A stretch of DNA of 64,000 bases from Methylotenera mobilis 13. Lineage in GTDB: Bacteria; Pseudomonadota; Gammaproteobacteria; Burkholderiales; Methylophilaceae. The translations under genes and the position numbers were made by a program. Positions 6,347-14,576 of this stretch are shown one piece after another. The notes beneath the pieces were generated by a model. That model saw only the letters and a program-made list of their open reading frames with translations. It had not been told where the DNA came from and made no database searches. Positions within the stretch are counted from its first letter, which is position 1, and each line of letters begins with the position of its first letter. The DNA is taken from positions 2,185,093-2,249,092 of the forward strand of contig NZ_KB913035.1 of the NCBI RefSeq assembly GCF_000384255.1, written 5' to 3'.

Positions 6347-8146
6347 TTAGTGTAGTTCGCCGTATATTTTCTCAGCCAAACTTTGGCTAATGCCTTCAAC
6401 ATTGGCAAGTTCGTCAATACTAGCATTTTTTACGCCATCTAAACCGCCAAAACGCGTTAGAAGCGCTTTACGGCGCTTAGCACCAATCCCCTCTATATCT
6501 TCTAAGCTCGAGTGCAATCTGGCTTTCGCGCGCTTCGCACGGTGACCGGTAATGGCAAATCGATGTGCTTCATCACGAATCTGTTGCAGCAAATGCAAAC
6601 CTTTGTTGTCTTTTTCCAGATTAATCATTTCACCCGTATCAGAAAATATCATGGTTTCCAATCCTGGTTTGCGGTCCTCACCTTTGGCAATACCAACCAA
6701 CAGAATGTCATCTAGCCCAACTTCAGCCATGACTTCAATCGCCACGCCAAGTTGGCCTTTGCCGCCATCAATAAATACCAAATCTGGACGCTTCCCCTCA
6801 CCCGCCGCCACTTTCTTATAGCGTCTGGTGAGCACATCTCGCATCGCCGCATAGTCATCACCGGGGGTGATACCTGTGATGTTATAACGTCGATATTCAC
6901 TATTCTGCATATCGCCACGGTCAAATACGACACAGCTGGCAACGGTGGCCTCGCCCATCGTATGGCTAATGTCAAAGCACTCCATACGTTCTGTGCTATC
7001 TGGCAGGTTCAATGCTTCTCGCAGCGCAATCAGTTTAGCTGCTTGATTGGCAGAGGTTGCAGCACGCTGGCTTAACGCTAACTCCGCATTGGTTTGCGCC
7101 ATTTTTAACCATACGCGCTTATCGCCAATAGGATTAGTGTTAATCTTGACCTTACGGCCCGCTTGCTCGCTCAACACCTCTTCAATTAGGTCTGTTTCAA
7201 TTTTAATGCCAATCACAATAAGTGGTGGTGTATTCTGCGCCACATAATGCTGTGTTAGAAAGGCTTCCATACTCGTTTCTAAAGTCTCACCTTCAGAATT
7301 TTTCGGCATATAGCTTCTATCACCTAAATGCCTTCCACCTCGTATCATCACTAAGTTAATACAATGTTGTCCTTGTAGCTCAGTACAAGCAATCACATCA
7401 GCATCAGATACATTAAAATCACTGACAAACTGCTTAGCTTGCACTTGGCGTAACGCCTGAATGCGATCCCTAAACACGGCAGCTAGCTCGTAATCTTGAT
7501 TAGTTGCGGCCATATTCATTTGTTCAGCAATGGTATCCATTACTTCTGTTGTTTTACCCTGCAAAAACATCGCGGCCTGATGCACGTCATTGCGATAATC
7601 ATCAGCCGTAATAAAACCTACGCAAGGCGCTGTGCAACGCTCGATTTGATGCTGTAAACATGGACGGCTACGGTTGGAAAATACGGTATTTTCGCAAGTA
7701 CGTAATTTAAAAACTTTCTGGAGTAACTGGATACTTTCACGAACAGCGACAGAGTTAGGGAATGGCCCGAAATACTGGTTGCCTTTGCGTTGTGAGCCCC
7801 GATGAAATGCTAAACGTGAATATTCATCGCCTGTCAGCGTGATGTAAGGGTAAGATTTGTCGTCTCGAAACAACACGTTGTAACGTGGCATCAACCCCTT
7901 AATCAGGTTATTTTCGAGCAACAAGGCTTCTGCTTCACTGCGCGTGACGGTTGTTTCCAAGCGCACGATGTTGCTCACCATCATTCGCGTACGTGGGCTT
8001 GGTAGATTCTTATTGAAATAAGAGGAAACTCGTTTTTTGAGATCTTTGGCTTTACCGACGTAAATAACCTCGTCACTCGCGTTAATCATGCGATAAACGC
8101 CTGGCAAGTTAGGTAAGTTTTTTAAGATGGGTTTGGGGTCGAACAT
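6347..8146 (-). CDS. uvrC: excinuclease ABC subunit C
   Basis: Nuclease subunit of nucleotide excision repair, which cuts on both sides of a lesion after UvrA and UvrB have marked it. At 599 residues it has the usual length. The order of domains is standard: GIY-YIG nuclease at the N-terminus (GVY at 16-18, YVG at 29-31, K32, R39), a UVR motif for UvrB binding (YELAAVFRDRIQALR), an RNase-H-like second nuclease domain including CFDISHTMGE and FIDGGKGQL, and a C-terminal helix-hairpin-helix pair (DIEGIGAKRRKALL). It heads the uvrC-pgsA-tRNA transcript. ATG at 8146. Confidence 0.97.
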   Translation of the reverse strand: MFDPKPILKNLPNLPGVYRMINASDEVIYVGKAKDLKKRVSSYFNKNLPSPRTRMMVSNIVRLETTVTRSEAEALLLENNLIKGLMPRYNVLFRDDKSYPYITLTGDEYSRLAFHRGSQRKGNQYFGPFPNSVAVRESIQLLQKVFKLRTCENTVFSNRSRPCLQHQIERCTAPCVGFITADDYRNDVHQAAMFLQGKTTEVMDTIAEQMNMAATNQDYELAAVFRDRIQALRQVQAKQFVSDFNVSDADVIACTELQGQHCINLVMIRGGRHLGDRSYMPKNSEGETLETSMEAFLTQHYVAQNTPPLIVIGIKIETDLIEEVLSEQAGRKVKINTNPIGDKRVWLKMAQTNAELALSQRAATSANQAAKLIALREALNLPDSTERMECFDISHTMGEATVASCVVFDRGDMQNSEYRRYNITGITPGDDYAAMRDVLTRRYKKVAAGEGKRPDLVFIDGGKGQLGVAIEVMAEVGLDDILLVGIAKGEDRKPGLETMIFSDTGEMINLEKDNKGLHLLQQIRDEAHRFAITGHRAKRAKARLHSSLEDIEGIGAKRRKALLTRFGGLDGVKNASIDELANVEGISQSLAEKIYGELH

Positions 8147-8186
8147 GAGCGTATTTTAACAGCCCATTAATTGAATTGGCTTAAAT

Positions 8187-8228
8187 CAGTGACGGTAAAT
8201 ATAACAAGACCAATATTAACCGTCACTG
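8187..8228 (-). terminator. hairpin terminator after the SRPBCC gene
   Basis: Arms CAGTGACGGT (8187-8196) and ACCGTCACTG (8219-8228) pair perfectly, extended inside by AATAT/ATATT. It lies about 17 bases beyond the stop of the SRPBCC gene and before uvrC, so it probably separates the two transcripts. Confidence 0.6.
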
Positions 8229-8244
8229 TTACTGCTGAAGCGCG

Positions 8245-8766
8245 TTATTCTGAGATTTTTTTAATATTTTCTAAACCTGATTTAAAAATACCCAAAATTG
8301 CCGCTTTAGCTGCAGCATCATCTTGGCCAGCTGCACCTGGGTTAGCTGGGTCTTTGCGCTTAAAGTTTGCACTCCAAACAACGGTCGTTTTACCGTCTGC
8401 ACTTTCTTTAATCTTTAAAGTGGCACCATACTCACGCACAGGTAATACGCTTTCAGTGATTTCATACTTCATTGTTTTTGTAGCGGCATCAAAACTAGTG
8501 AGCACTTCATTAATTTTGCCGCCATCTTGTGTAGTTAATACACGCGTAGCGCCAACTTCATCAGCTTTACCGCTAGTGATTTCAGTTTTAGCAATCGCTG
8601 GGTGCCAACTCATGTCTGCAAAACTACCAATTTTTGCCCACACTTTGTCAGCTGGCGCATTAATTTCAACGGTTTCTTTCAAACGGATTGTTTCATCAAT
8701 CGCAGCAGATGCTTGGTTAGTAAATGCAAACAATGAAACCAACATTGCTGTAAAAAATTTACTCAT
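8245..8766 (-). CDS. periplasmic SRPBCC protein, MxaD-like
   Basis: A 173-residue exported protein: signal peptide about residues 1-21 (cleavage after ASA), then one SRPBCC (START-like) domain with the typical start ETVEINAPADKVWAKIGSF and the closing helix AAILGIFKSGLENIKKI. MxaD, encoded in methanol-dehydrogenase clusters, belongs to this group and has been proposed to help electron transfer from methanol dehydrogenase to cytochrome cL. Here the gene stands alone, without mxaF, xoxF or a cytochrome nearby, so a role in methanol oxidation is only an inference from similarity. The family also contains lipid or polyketide binders. Confidence 0.85.
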   Translation of the reverse strand: MSKFFTAMLVSLFAFTNQASAAIDETIRLKETVEINAPADKVWAKIGSFADMSWHPAIAKTEITSGKADEVGATRVLTTQDGGKINEVLTSFDAATKTMKYEITESVLPVREYGATLKIKESADGKTTVVWSANFKRKDPANPGAAGQDDAAAKAAILGIFKSGLENIKKISE

Positions 8767-8903
8767 AAAAACCTCAAAATGTTAATAATTAAGAATACGC
8801 TCGTCTTAATACGAGCCGGTAAGAATATACATGATAATTTAAGCAAGATGTATGCAAAATAACAGCGCCTCTAAGGATGCCTCTAAGAACTAGAGCTTTG
8901 ACG

Positions 8904-9086
8904 CTAGGCATCCAGCAACTCACCTGCTATCGCCCAATCCTCATAGGCAATCTCTTCAAAAGTGATGTAAGTATAAGATTTTGGCTTATGTGCAACACGC
9001 TCTAATGTTTCTGTAATTTCTTTAGCGATTTGCGCCTTTTGCTCACGAGTTACTTCCCCTGCTAATTTAATATTCACATATGGCAT
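8904..9086 (-). CDS. 4-oxalocrotonate tautomerase family protein
   Basis: A 60-residue member of the tautomerase superfamily. The sequence begins MPYVNIKLAG, so removal of Met would expose the catalytic Pro1; the family's helix REQKAQIAKEITETL and strand KSYTYITFEEI follow. Length and layout match 4-OT monomers, which usually assemble as hexamers. A good ribosome site (AGGAGAAT) precedes the ATG. It is not in an aromatic meta-cleavage operon, so the substrate is unknown. Confidence 0.9.
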   Translation of the reverse strand: MPYVNIKLAGEVTREQKAQIAKEITETLERVAHKPKSYTYITFEEIAYEDWAIAGELLDA

Positions 9087-9153
9087 GCTTATTCTCCTTT
9101 GGTTTACAAAAGTGACGGTTTATTGTTGAAGTATGATAATACTGAGATAGTGC

Positions 9154-9846
9154 TTAATGATCGTGATTATGGTGATGTCCGTGGTCATCTGCATGTTGAT
9201 GATATTTAGTATGCTGGCCTTTTAATGTAGACCATATATCTCGTATGAGGTTTAAAGTAAGCATCAATAGCAAAAATGAAATCAATATCGACAAAATAGG
9301 ATCAATCAGCATCCAGCCTGTAAAATAAATCACGACACCGGCGACCACTGCAGCAACAGAGCCTAGTAAATCACCTAAGACGTGCAAAAAAGCAGCACTA
9401 TTATTTAAACTCTCACCATGCTCATGTGCTTGATGATGTAATTGCTTAGCCACAACCAGATTAACAATTAGTCCGACGCTTGCAATAATGATCAAACCAA
9501 ATCCTTGTACATGATGCGGCTGTTTGAACCTAGAAATTGCCTCAACCACGATAAAAATAACGACCACTAACATAGTGACAGCATTGATGATTGAAACAAC
9601 AAGTTCTGCATAACTTACACCAGATTGATGACGCGAAACATTGGATTTCTTACTCATCACAGAGGCCATCCATGCTAACCCAAGCGCTGCAACATCAGAG
9701 AACATATGCCCAGCATCACTTAAAAGTGCTAATGATCCTGTGTACCAACTACCGATGGCTTCGACGACAGCGAAAATAAGAATAAGTAAAAAAGGAAGGA
9801 AATAATGATCGTGATCATCATGGTTGTTGTGTGTTGATGTATTCAT
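9154..9846 (-). CDS. cation diffusion facilitator (Zn/Co/Cd exporter)
   Basis: A CDF-family metal/proton antiporter of 230 residues, like CzcD and ZitB. It has six membrane segments, metal-site motif SDAGHMFSD in the second and a matching VLGDLLGS region in the fifth (HVLGD). Both termini are rich in histidine (HNNHDDHDH at the start; a longer His/Asp tail at the end), as is the loop HHQAHEHGE, which suits binding of zinc or similar ions. The C-terminal cytoplasmic domain is nearly absent, making it shorter than typical 300-residue members; such short forms are known. Metal specificity cannot be told from sequence. Confidence 0.93.
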   Translation of the reverse strand: MNTSTHNNHDDHDHYFLPFLLILIFAVVEAIGSWYTGSLALLSDAGHMFSDVAALGLAWMASVMSKKSNVSRHQSGVSYAELVVSIINAVTMLVVVIFIVVEAISRFKQPHHVQGFGLIIIASVGLIVNLVVAKQLHHQAHEHGESLNNSAAFLHVLGDLLGSVAAVVAGVVIYFTGWMLIDPILSILISFLLLMLTLNLIRDIWSTLKGQHTKYHQHADDHGHHHNHDH

Positions 9847-9921
9847 AAGCTAAATGCTAACCCAAAAATATAGGATAATGTCGGCTTACCACTACTTTTA
9901 ATCATCCTTATTTAATACGCT

Positions 9922-10767
9922 ATGCTCAGTTATCGCCACGCATTCCATGCAGGCAACCACGCCGATGTACTTAAGCATTATGTACTAGGCCTAGTGCTTG
10001 CCCACACCAAACAAAAAGATAAACCATTTTGGTACATAGACACGCATGCAGGTGCTGGCATGTATAGCCTGCAAGATGGCTATGCAACACAAAACCAAGA
10101 GTTTAAAGAAGGTATCAGCAAATTATTATCTGCTAAAAACTTATCGCAACCCTTAGCAGATTATGTGGCACAGATTCAATCTTTCAACACTGGTAGTGAG
10201 TTGAGCTTTTACCCCGGGTCACCCATGGTTGCTGAATCATTTATGCGCGCAGATGACAGAATGCGTCTGTTTGAATTGCACCCAAACGACTACAAGCTAT
10301 TGTCAGAAAACTTTGAAGGCTTTGGCAAACAAGCTAAAGTTGAAATGCAAAATGGCTTTAAAGGTCTAAAATCATGTTTACCGCCACCACCGCGCCGAGC
10401 AGTAGTGCTGATAGACCCCCCCTATGAAGATAAACAAGATTATCACTATGTAGTAGATGCAATTAAAGATAGCTTAAAACGATTCCCTACTGGCACCTAT
10501 ATCGTTTGGTATCCCTTACTACAGCGCCCAGAACCCGCTGAGATGTTAGATGAGCTATTAGCACTCAATGTACCAGACTGGCTACATGTGACTTTATCTG
10601 TTGAAGCCCCGTCGGAAGAGGGATTTGGCATGTATGGCAGCGGATTATTTATCATCAACCCTCCATGGACGCTACCCAAAACCTTAGCAGAAACAATGCC
10701 TGTTTTAACAGCGCTACTTGCACTGGATGAAACGGCAAGTTTCACTTTAGATAGCCAGATTGAATAA
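9922..10767 (+). CDS. rlmJ: 23S rRNA (adenine(2030)-N6)-methyltransferase
   Basis: Methylates N6 of A2030 in 23S rRNA using S-adenosylmethionine. The 281-residue sequence opens with the family hallmark MLSYRHAFHAGNHADVLKH, then DTHAGAGMY for cofactor binding and the catalytic N6-methyltransferase motif DPPYE in VVLIDPPYEDK. A single gene, divergent from the metal exporter, with its own short upstream region. Confidence 0.96.
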   Translation: MLSYRHAFHAGNHADVLKHYVLGLVLAHTKQKDKPFWYIDTHAGAGMYSLQDGYATQNQEFKEGISKLLSAKNLSQPLADYVAQIQSFNTGSELSFYPGSPMVAESFMRADDRMRLFELHPNDYKLLSENFEGFGKQAKVEMQNGFKGLKSCLPPPPRRAVVLIDPPYEDKQDYHYVVDAIKDSLKRFPTGTYIVWYPLLQRPEPAEMLDELLALNVPDWLHVTLSVEAPSEEGFGMYGSGLFIINPPWTLPKTLAETMPVLTALLALDETASFTLDSQIE

Positions 10768-10804
10768 AAAACAGTCGTTCAAACTGCTACAATACACACG
10801 TTCT

Positions 10805-10907
10805 ATTCCAAATTCTTAATCATTCGTGTCTAGGCGATGAGGCGAAGACAGTGCTGTAGCATGGCAAGCCGAAGGTAACAACGACAGGAATGGTTTAGAA
10901 TTGGAAT
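10805..10907. repeat. imperfect inverted-repeat element
   Basis: The left arm 10805-10830 (starts ATTCCAAATTCTTAATCATT) and right arm 10883-10907 (ends AGAATTGGAAT) are imperfect reverse complements of about 25 bases. They enclose a GC-richer core with a small hairpin TGCT/AGCA. The whole unit of 103 bases fills most of the gap between rlmJ and the next gene. It looks like a small dispersed element or structured RNA; only one full copy is seen in the window. Confidence 0.5.
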
Positions 10908-10937
10908 TACGTTATTTATTTAAAGGTTTTACACACT

Positions 10938-11483
10938 ATGCAAGAAAAAACTAAACAACATGCGACCGTATATAAACAAGGTAGCATTATGACCAATATT
11001 TTATTTGGTAGCCGCTGGTTACAACTACCGCTTTATTTAGGGTTAATAGTAGCGCAGGCTGTCTACGTGTTCTTTTTTGGCGTTGAGCTTATCCACTTAG
11101 TATCAACTGCACACAAGATTGTTGAAGCGGACATTATGCTGATTGTATTAGGCCTGATTGACGTAGTGATGATTTCAAACTTGCTGATTATGGTAATTGT
11201 TGGTGGCTATGAAACGTTTGTTTCGCGCCTGAACTTAGAAGGCCATCCAGATGAACCGGATTGGCTCTCTCACGTTAATGCCAACCTGTTGAAAGTAAAA
11301 CTAGCGACAGCCATCATTGGCATTTCATCGATTCACCTGCTCAAAACCTTTATCAATGCGCACAATCTATCCGATAGAGTATTAATTGCACAAACCGTGA
11401 TTCACATGGCTTTTGTACTTTCTGCTGTGGCGATTGCTTATATCGACAAACTGATGGCACATTCAGAACCTACACAACACTAA
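10938..11483 (+). CDS. UPF0114 (YqhA) family membrane protein
   Basis: A 181-residue inner-membrane protein of the YqhA family, function unknown. The family pattern is clear: FGSRWLQLPLYLGLIVAQ near the N-terminus, four membrane segments, the loop NLLIMVIVGGYETFVSRL and the segment VKLATAIIGISSIHLLKTF. The ATG at 10938 gives about 16 residues before the conserved region; an internal ATG at 10989 (MTNILFG) also fits, so the start is uncertain. It is convergent with the next gene, and a strong hairpin lies just behind the stop. Confidence 0.92.
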   Translation: MQEKTKQHATVYKQGSIMTNILFGSRWLQLPLYLGLIVAQAVYVFFFGVELIHLVSTAHKIVEADIMLIVLGLIDVVMISNLLIMVIVGGYETFVSRLNLEGHPDEPDWLSHVNANLLKVKLATAIIGISSIHLLKTFINAHNLSDRVLIAQTVIHMAFVLSAVAIAYIDKLMAHSEPTQH

Positions 11484-11489
11484 AAATCA

Positions 11490-12584
11490 CTAATACAACA
11501 GCACCACTCTAGGTGGTGCTGTATCTACATGGTGTACTGAAAACTTATGTACGGTAATCGTTTTTTCGTTTTCAGTTTCCACACTGACACGCCAATCACC
11601 CGCTGCCAAATTATTTTTATAAGTGTACCCTCTAAAGCCCTCATAACGACCGCCAGACAATTCAAAACCAATGCGTGATTGCGTTACCCAGCCTTGCTTT
11701 TTATTGTAATGCTGCCAGCGATGGAACAATTTTGCTTCAAGGCCCGGTGGCGCGAATATCGAAGAAAAACAATAAACACGCTGTCCCGCTACCATGTCTA
11801 AATCATTGCTAGTTTTACGCCAAAACACCCACCAAGGTGATGCCTGTTGTGATAATCGATATTGACCATTGGCTTTATCCAACTCAAATGCCACCACCAC
11901 ATCACGCTTAACTAAAGGCACAGGCGGAATCATATCAGCTGCATAAGCCGCCATGAGCAATGCCGCAATACCAGCCACAGGCTTAATACTACCTAAATGA
12001 TTAGGTGTTTTTTTGTAGAGCCAAAAAGCCAGACTAGCACCAAGTAAGGTACTTAAATAAAACCATACAGCATGAATACTGCCTAGCAAAAATGGCAATG
12101 CAAAGTTAAACAACAACATTGCGCACAAACCAAACATAGACCAGCTTAATGTAAAACGTTTATATTTGTCTTCTAAAAACTCATTCGCTACCAATAATAT
12201 CGCCAGTGCTAGCGACATTAGCCATGACAGCCAGTGGCTAGAACTTTTAAAATACAAGATAAATAACGCACTGAAAAGACTACCAAACAGGAACTGAAGT
12301 AAGAAATAAGGGAGCCGTGGCGAGTAGTGTCGTTTAAAGACCGACACTAACCTACCCTCACTATTTTCGATTGGTATTGGACGGCCGATTAAATAGAGAA
12401 TAATTGCGGCGCAAAGAAGATATCCAGCAAATATCCATAAATCCGAAGCGACAACGTTGTGGCCTATCGTCAATGCATCCCACACGAAACCTGCAACAAA
12501 GAATATAGCTGGTAAAAAATCAGTAAGTCTGCGTACGCGTTGCATACTTACCTGCACCCAAGAAGGATTGGTTAAAGTGTTCAT
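11490..12584 (-). CDS. DUF2914-domain membrane protein
   Basis: A 364-residue protein with about seven hydrophobic segments in residues 20-220 and a C-terminal extracytoplasmic DUF2914 domain. The domain is recognised by RVYCFSSIFAPPG, the motif HRWQHYNKKQGW and the closing GDWRVSVETENEKTITVHKFSV. Function of the domain is unknown; it is often attached to membrane or signal-sequence proteins in Proteobacteria. The upstream gene (12604-13008, 19 bases away) is also a small membrane protein, so they probably form a two-gene operon. Confidence 0.85.
   Translation of the reverse strand: MNTLTNPSWVQVSMQRVRRLTDFLPAIFFVAGFVWDALTIGHNVVASDLWIFAGYLLCAAIILYLIGRPIPIENSEGRLVSVFKRHYSPRLPYFLLQFLFGSLFSALFILYFKSSSHWLSWLMSLALAILLVANEFLEDKYKRFTLSWSMFGLCAMLLFNFALPFLLGSIHAVWFYLSTLLGASLAFWLYKKTPNHLGSIKPVAGIAALLMAAYAADMIPPVPLVKRDVVVAFELDKANGQYRLSQQASPWWVFWRKTSNDLDMVAGQRVYCFSSIFAPPGLEAKLFHRWQHYNKKQGWVTQSRIGFELSGGRYEGFRGYTYKNNLAAGDWRVSVETENEKTITVHKFSVHHVDTAPPRVVLLY
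11498..11522. terminator. hairpin between convergent genes
   Basis: A perfect 10-bp stem, ACAGCACCAC (11498-11507) and GTGGTGCTGT (11513-11522), loop of five bases. It starts 15 bases after the yqhA-like stop and overlaps the last codons of the convergent DUF2914 gene. It could end the rightward transcript, but no long T-run follows. Confidence 0.5.
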
Positions 12585-12603
12585 ACAATACTAGCAATGA
12601 AGC

Positions 12604-13008
12604 CTATAAAAAATGGCCGAGTACATAGCCAATGATAATACCGATGATTAACGCGATGGTAAGCCCACGATAGGTGAGCACATCTTTTGAATAACCGCGC
12701 TTAATGGCGACAAACGAGACGATATAACCAATCGCATTTAACAGCCAAATGATAGATAAGCTCAGCACCTTGACGATCAATGGACCGATGACAGGCACTA
12801 AGCCAATCACACCTAGCAACCAGACAAATACATTAGAGACAACGCCAAATAACAAAATACCCGCGGTTACAGCTTTAGCATCCCAGCCGAAGTGCCACGC
12901 GGCGAAAACCACCACGACCAACACAATGCTAAGTGGCAACATCCATTTCCATGTGCCTCGTTTCGGAGGCTTGATGATATCACTATCAAAAATGTGTTTT
13001 TCGTCCAT
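12604..13008 (-). CDS. small membrane protein, unknown
   Basis: 134 residues with a charged N-terminus (MDEKHIFDSDIIKPPKRGTW) and four hydrophobic segments, the last ending VLGHFL. No family recognised. It lies 19 bases upstream of the DUF2914 gene in the same direction. ATG at 13008. Codon and residue use look like those of a real protein: the acidic-basic start followed by regular membrane helices is unlikely to be chance. Confidence 0.7.
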   Translation of the reverse strand: MDEKHIFDSDIIKPPKRGTWKWMLPLSIVLVVVVFAAWHFGWDAKAVTAGILLFGVVSNVFVWLLGVIGLVPVIGPLIVKVLSLSIIWLLNAIGYIVSFVAIKRGYSKDVLTYRGLTIALIIGIIIGYVLGHFL

Positions 13009-13197
13009 GGGATAATCAAGGTAGTTTAGGATGAGATGATTTTAGCATTGAACCGTGTTTTCGATGTTGCTAAACCTAAAGTAATCAAGTATGCGCACCT
13101 ACGACTTTACAAGTGCTTTAGCGATTAGCAAGTCGAAATAACTTGCGGTGCGTTAGCGGTAATTCACCTGTGACTAGATAATTTACAATGCAACCGC

Positions 13198-13217
13198 GTG
13201 GGTAACAAGTTACCCAC
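13198..13217. repeat. short perfect palindrome
   Basis: GTGGGTAAC and GTTACCCAC around AA, followed by CCTACGGGGC. It is the first of three hairpins in the 536-base non-coding stretch 13009-13544, which contains no credible gene. Confidence 0.6.
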
Positions 13218-13304
13218 CCTACGGGGCAGAGCTTGAAAAAATAACGGCAAGTTCAGATGGTTTTGACCTTAATCCCTTTCTGCTGCGCCTATGTTGATTG
13301 GGTT

Positions 13305-13372
13305 TAATGGGGGAAGTCGGCAAGCGGTTGTTTGAGTGCTTAAAGCACGAGTTTCCGCTTGCCGCCCATTAA
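13305..13372. repeat. long interrupted palindrome
   Basis: Nested arms pair across about 68 bases: TTAATGGG with CCCATTAA, CGGCAAGCGG (13318-13327) with CCGCTTGCCG (13355-13364), and GTGCTT with AAGCAC at the tip. Short open frames that cross it have compositions typical of translated intergenic repeats. It is probably a dispersed palindromic element, although only this copy is in view. Confidence 0.6.
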
Positions 13373-13420
13373 GGCTAAACAACACAGGAAACAAGCAGCA
13401 GGGGGGTAGCTTTTTCTTTG

Positions 13421-13454
13421 GTTTCTTTCTTTTGGCTACACAAAAGAAAGAAAC
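13421..13454. repeat. perfect 14-bp hairpin in a palindrome-rich element
   Basis: GTTTCTTTCTTTTG (13421-13434) and CAAAAGAAAGAAAC (13441-13454) with a 6-base loop, followed by a smaller GTCGG/CCGAC hairpin at 13461-13476. Together with the palindrome at 13305-13372 this looks like one composite extragenic element ending just before the gene at 13545. Confidence 0.65.
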
Positions 13455-13544
13455 TCGCCGGTCGGGCGAGACCGACAAACTAACTAAGGAGAAGTGGCGT
13501 GAGCAAACAAGTTGCCTACCCTATAGAGCTGCTACGAGGTTAAT

Positions 13545-14189
13545 TCATTTTGATTTCAATATCGAACTAAAGACGTAGCTAACTTGGGAGTGGTCTTCTA
13601 CTATTGTGCGATGAAAATTGTCGAGCGCTACACACGTCCTGAAGCTAAGGACTGCTATGAGCTTTTGGCTTGAAGAACCATAGGTCATCTCATACATACT
13701 GGTTTTTCCAGCATCTAACCCCATAAGAATTGGGTAGACAGCAGACCAGATGTCGAATGAAGGCGGAAGAAGTTCGTGTATGTTGGCTGCTAGTTGCCGA
13801 AGGTTTTCGTTGTCGAGCGCAGAAATATGATCTGGTAGGAAATTCTCATGAAGCACTTCACGCAGCGTTTTTCCGGGAAGCGCCATTGCATTCATGGCTT
13901 CAGCTACTTGCTTGCTATAAAACTCGATGTCTGTTCTTGCTTGTTGTAAGTACGCTTGATCGAACTCATGCGTATTCAGTGATTGTTGAAGCACCAACTG
14001 CCAGAATAAGACAGAAAGAGTCAGAAGCGCGACTATTGGTGAATAAATTCCACCGATAGCTGAGCCGAATTCAGCCCATCTAGCGTGATTCGAAGAGAGC
14101 TTCCATCCAAAAATCAATATGTAGGTTCCTACAGGTGCCGCTATTGTAGCTATGGCAAAGAAAGCAAGAATACAAGTTCTGCGAATCAT
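13545..14189 (-). CDS. membrane protein with AbiC-like N-terminus, probable cassette gene
   Basis: 214 residues. Two N-terminal membrane helices flank the segment WAEFGSAIGGIYSPIVALLTL, followed by a helix starting WQLVLQQ. This layout resembles the putative phage abortive-infection (AbiC-like) membrane family, where W-x-x-FG-x-x-x-GG-x-x-x-P sits between the helices and a long cytoplasmic helical domain follows. The likeness is from memory and covers only the N-terminal third. The ATG at 14189 is 9 bases past an attC-like site and has no clear ribosome site, as is common for genes in integron cassettes. Downstream lies the palindromic element instead of a second attC, so the cassette may be truncated. 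Confidence 0.65.
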   Translation of the reverse strand: MIRRTCILAFFAIATIAAPVGTYILIFGWKLSSNHARWAEFGSAIGGIYSPIVALLTLSVLFWQLVLQQSLNTHEFDQAYLQQARTDIEFYSKQVAEAMNAMALPGKTLREVLHENFLPDHISALDNENLRQLAANIHELLPPSFDIWSAVYPILMGLDAGKTSMYEMTYGSSSQKLIAVLSFRTCVALDNFHRTIVEDHSQVSYVFSSILKSK

Positions 14190-14197
14190 GGCTTAAG

Positions 14198-14255
14198 GCC
14201 TAACGTTTGAATTAAGGAATGCAGTTAGGCATCCCGCCTGAATGATGCGTTAGGC
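14198..14255 (-). other. integron attC-like recombination site
   Basis: On the minus strand the site begins GCCTAAC and ends GTTAGGC, matching the R'' (RYYYAAC) and R' (GTTRRRY) boxes, 58 bases apart. Inside are L-box-like stretches: CATTCAGG after R'' and CCTTAATTCAAAC before R'. The orientation is standard, with the site following the stop of the gene at 14265-14576. A related TTTAGGCC lies upstream of that gene at about 14596-14604 and would be the other boundary of a cassette of about 400 bp. No integrase gene is in the window. Confidence 0.65.
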
Positions 14256-14264
14256 CTATATATT

Positions 14265-14576
14265 TCATTTTAGAAAATTGATGATAAGCAATACTATAAA
14301 TGCCACCATCAGAACTTTTATATATCGTAGTGAACGGTTAATTTCCGTAATTTCCGCTAGACTCTTTGGCAAATAACTCATACGGTCTTCATAACAAAAC
14401 TTTCTCTCTGCCTCAAACCCTTCTTCAAGCCTTTCTAAACTGTCAGAAATCCGTGTAATACCATTCGACATTTCTTTGACTTCACACTCGATTGAAAAAA
14501 GGGCATGTGCATGCTGCAACGGATCACGTAAATTTTGCTCACGAAGATCGTCAAGACCATCGTTATATTGCTTCAT
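14265..14576 (-). CDS. small protein with C-terminal membrane anchor, probable cassette gene
   Basis: About 103 residues: a charged helical body with coiled-coil character (MSNGITRISDSLERLEEGFE) and one C-terminal membrane helix (VLMVAFIVLLIINFL). No family recognised. I start it at ATG 14576 because AGGTGAG stands 3 bases upstream; an ATG at 14594 would add six residues. The stop lies ten bases before the attC-like site, the arrangement expected of an integron cassette. The protein is unlike anything in the flanking metabolic genes. Confidence 0.65.
   Translation of the reverse strand: MKQYNDGLDDLREQNLRDPLQHAHALFSIECEVKEMSNGITRISDSLERLEEGFEAERKFCYEDRMSYLPKSLAEITEINRSLRYIKVLMVAFIVLLIINFLK

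Noticed and set aside
6512-7247. Several plus- and minus-strand frames inside uvrC
   Set aside because: All lie within the uvrC coding region in other frames and lack family features.
8171-8785. 204-codon open frame on the plus strand
   Set aside because: It is antisense to the SRPBCC gene, whose signal peptide and domain are clear; the plus-strand translation has no protein-like features.
13269-13578. Two frames of 69 and 80 codons in the palindrome-rich stretch
   Set aside because: Their sequences only reflect the repeats (Lys/Arg-rich and Phe-rich runs from the hairpin arms); no ribosome sites or domains.
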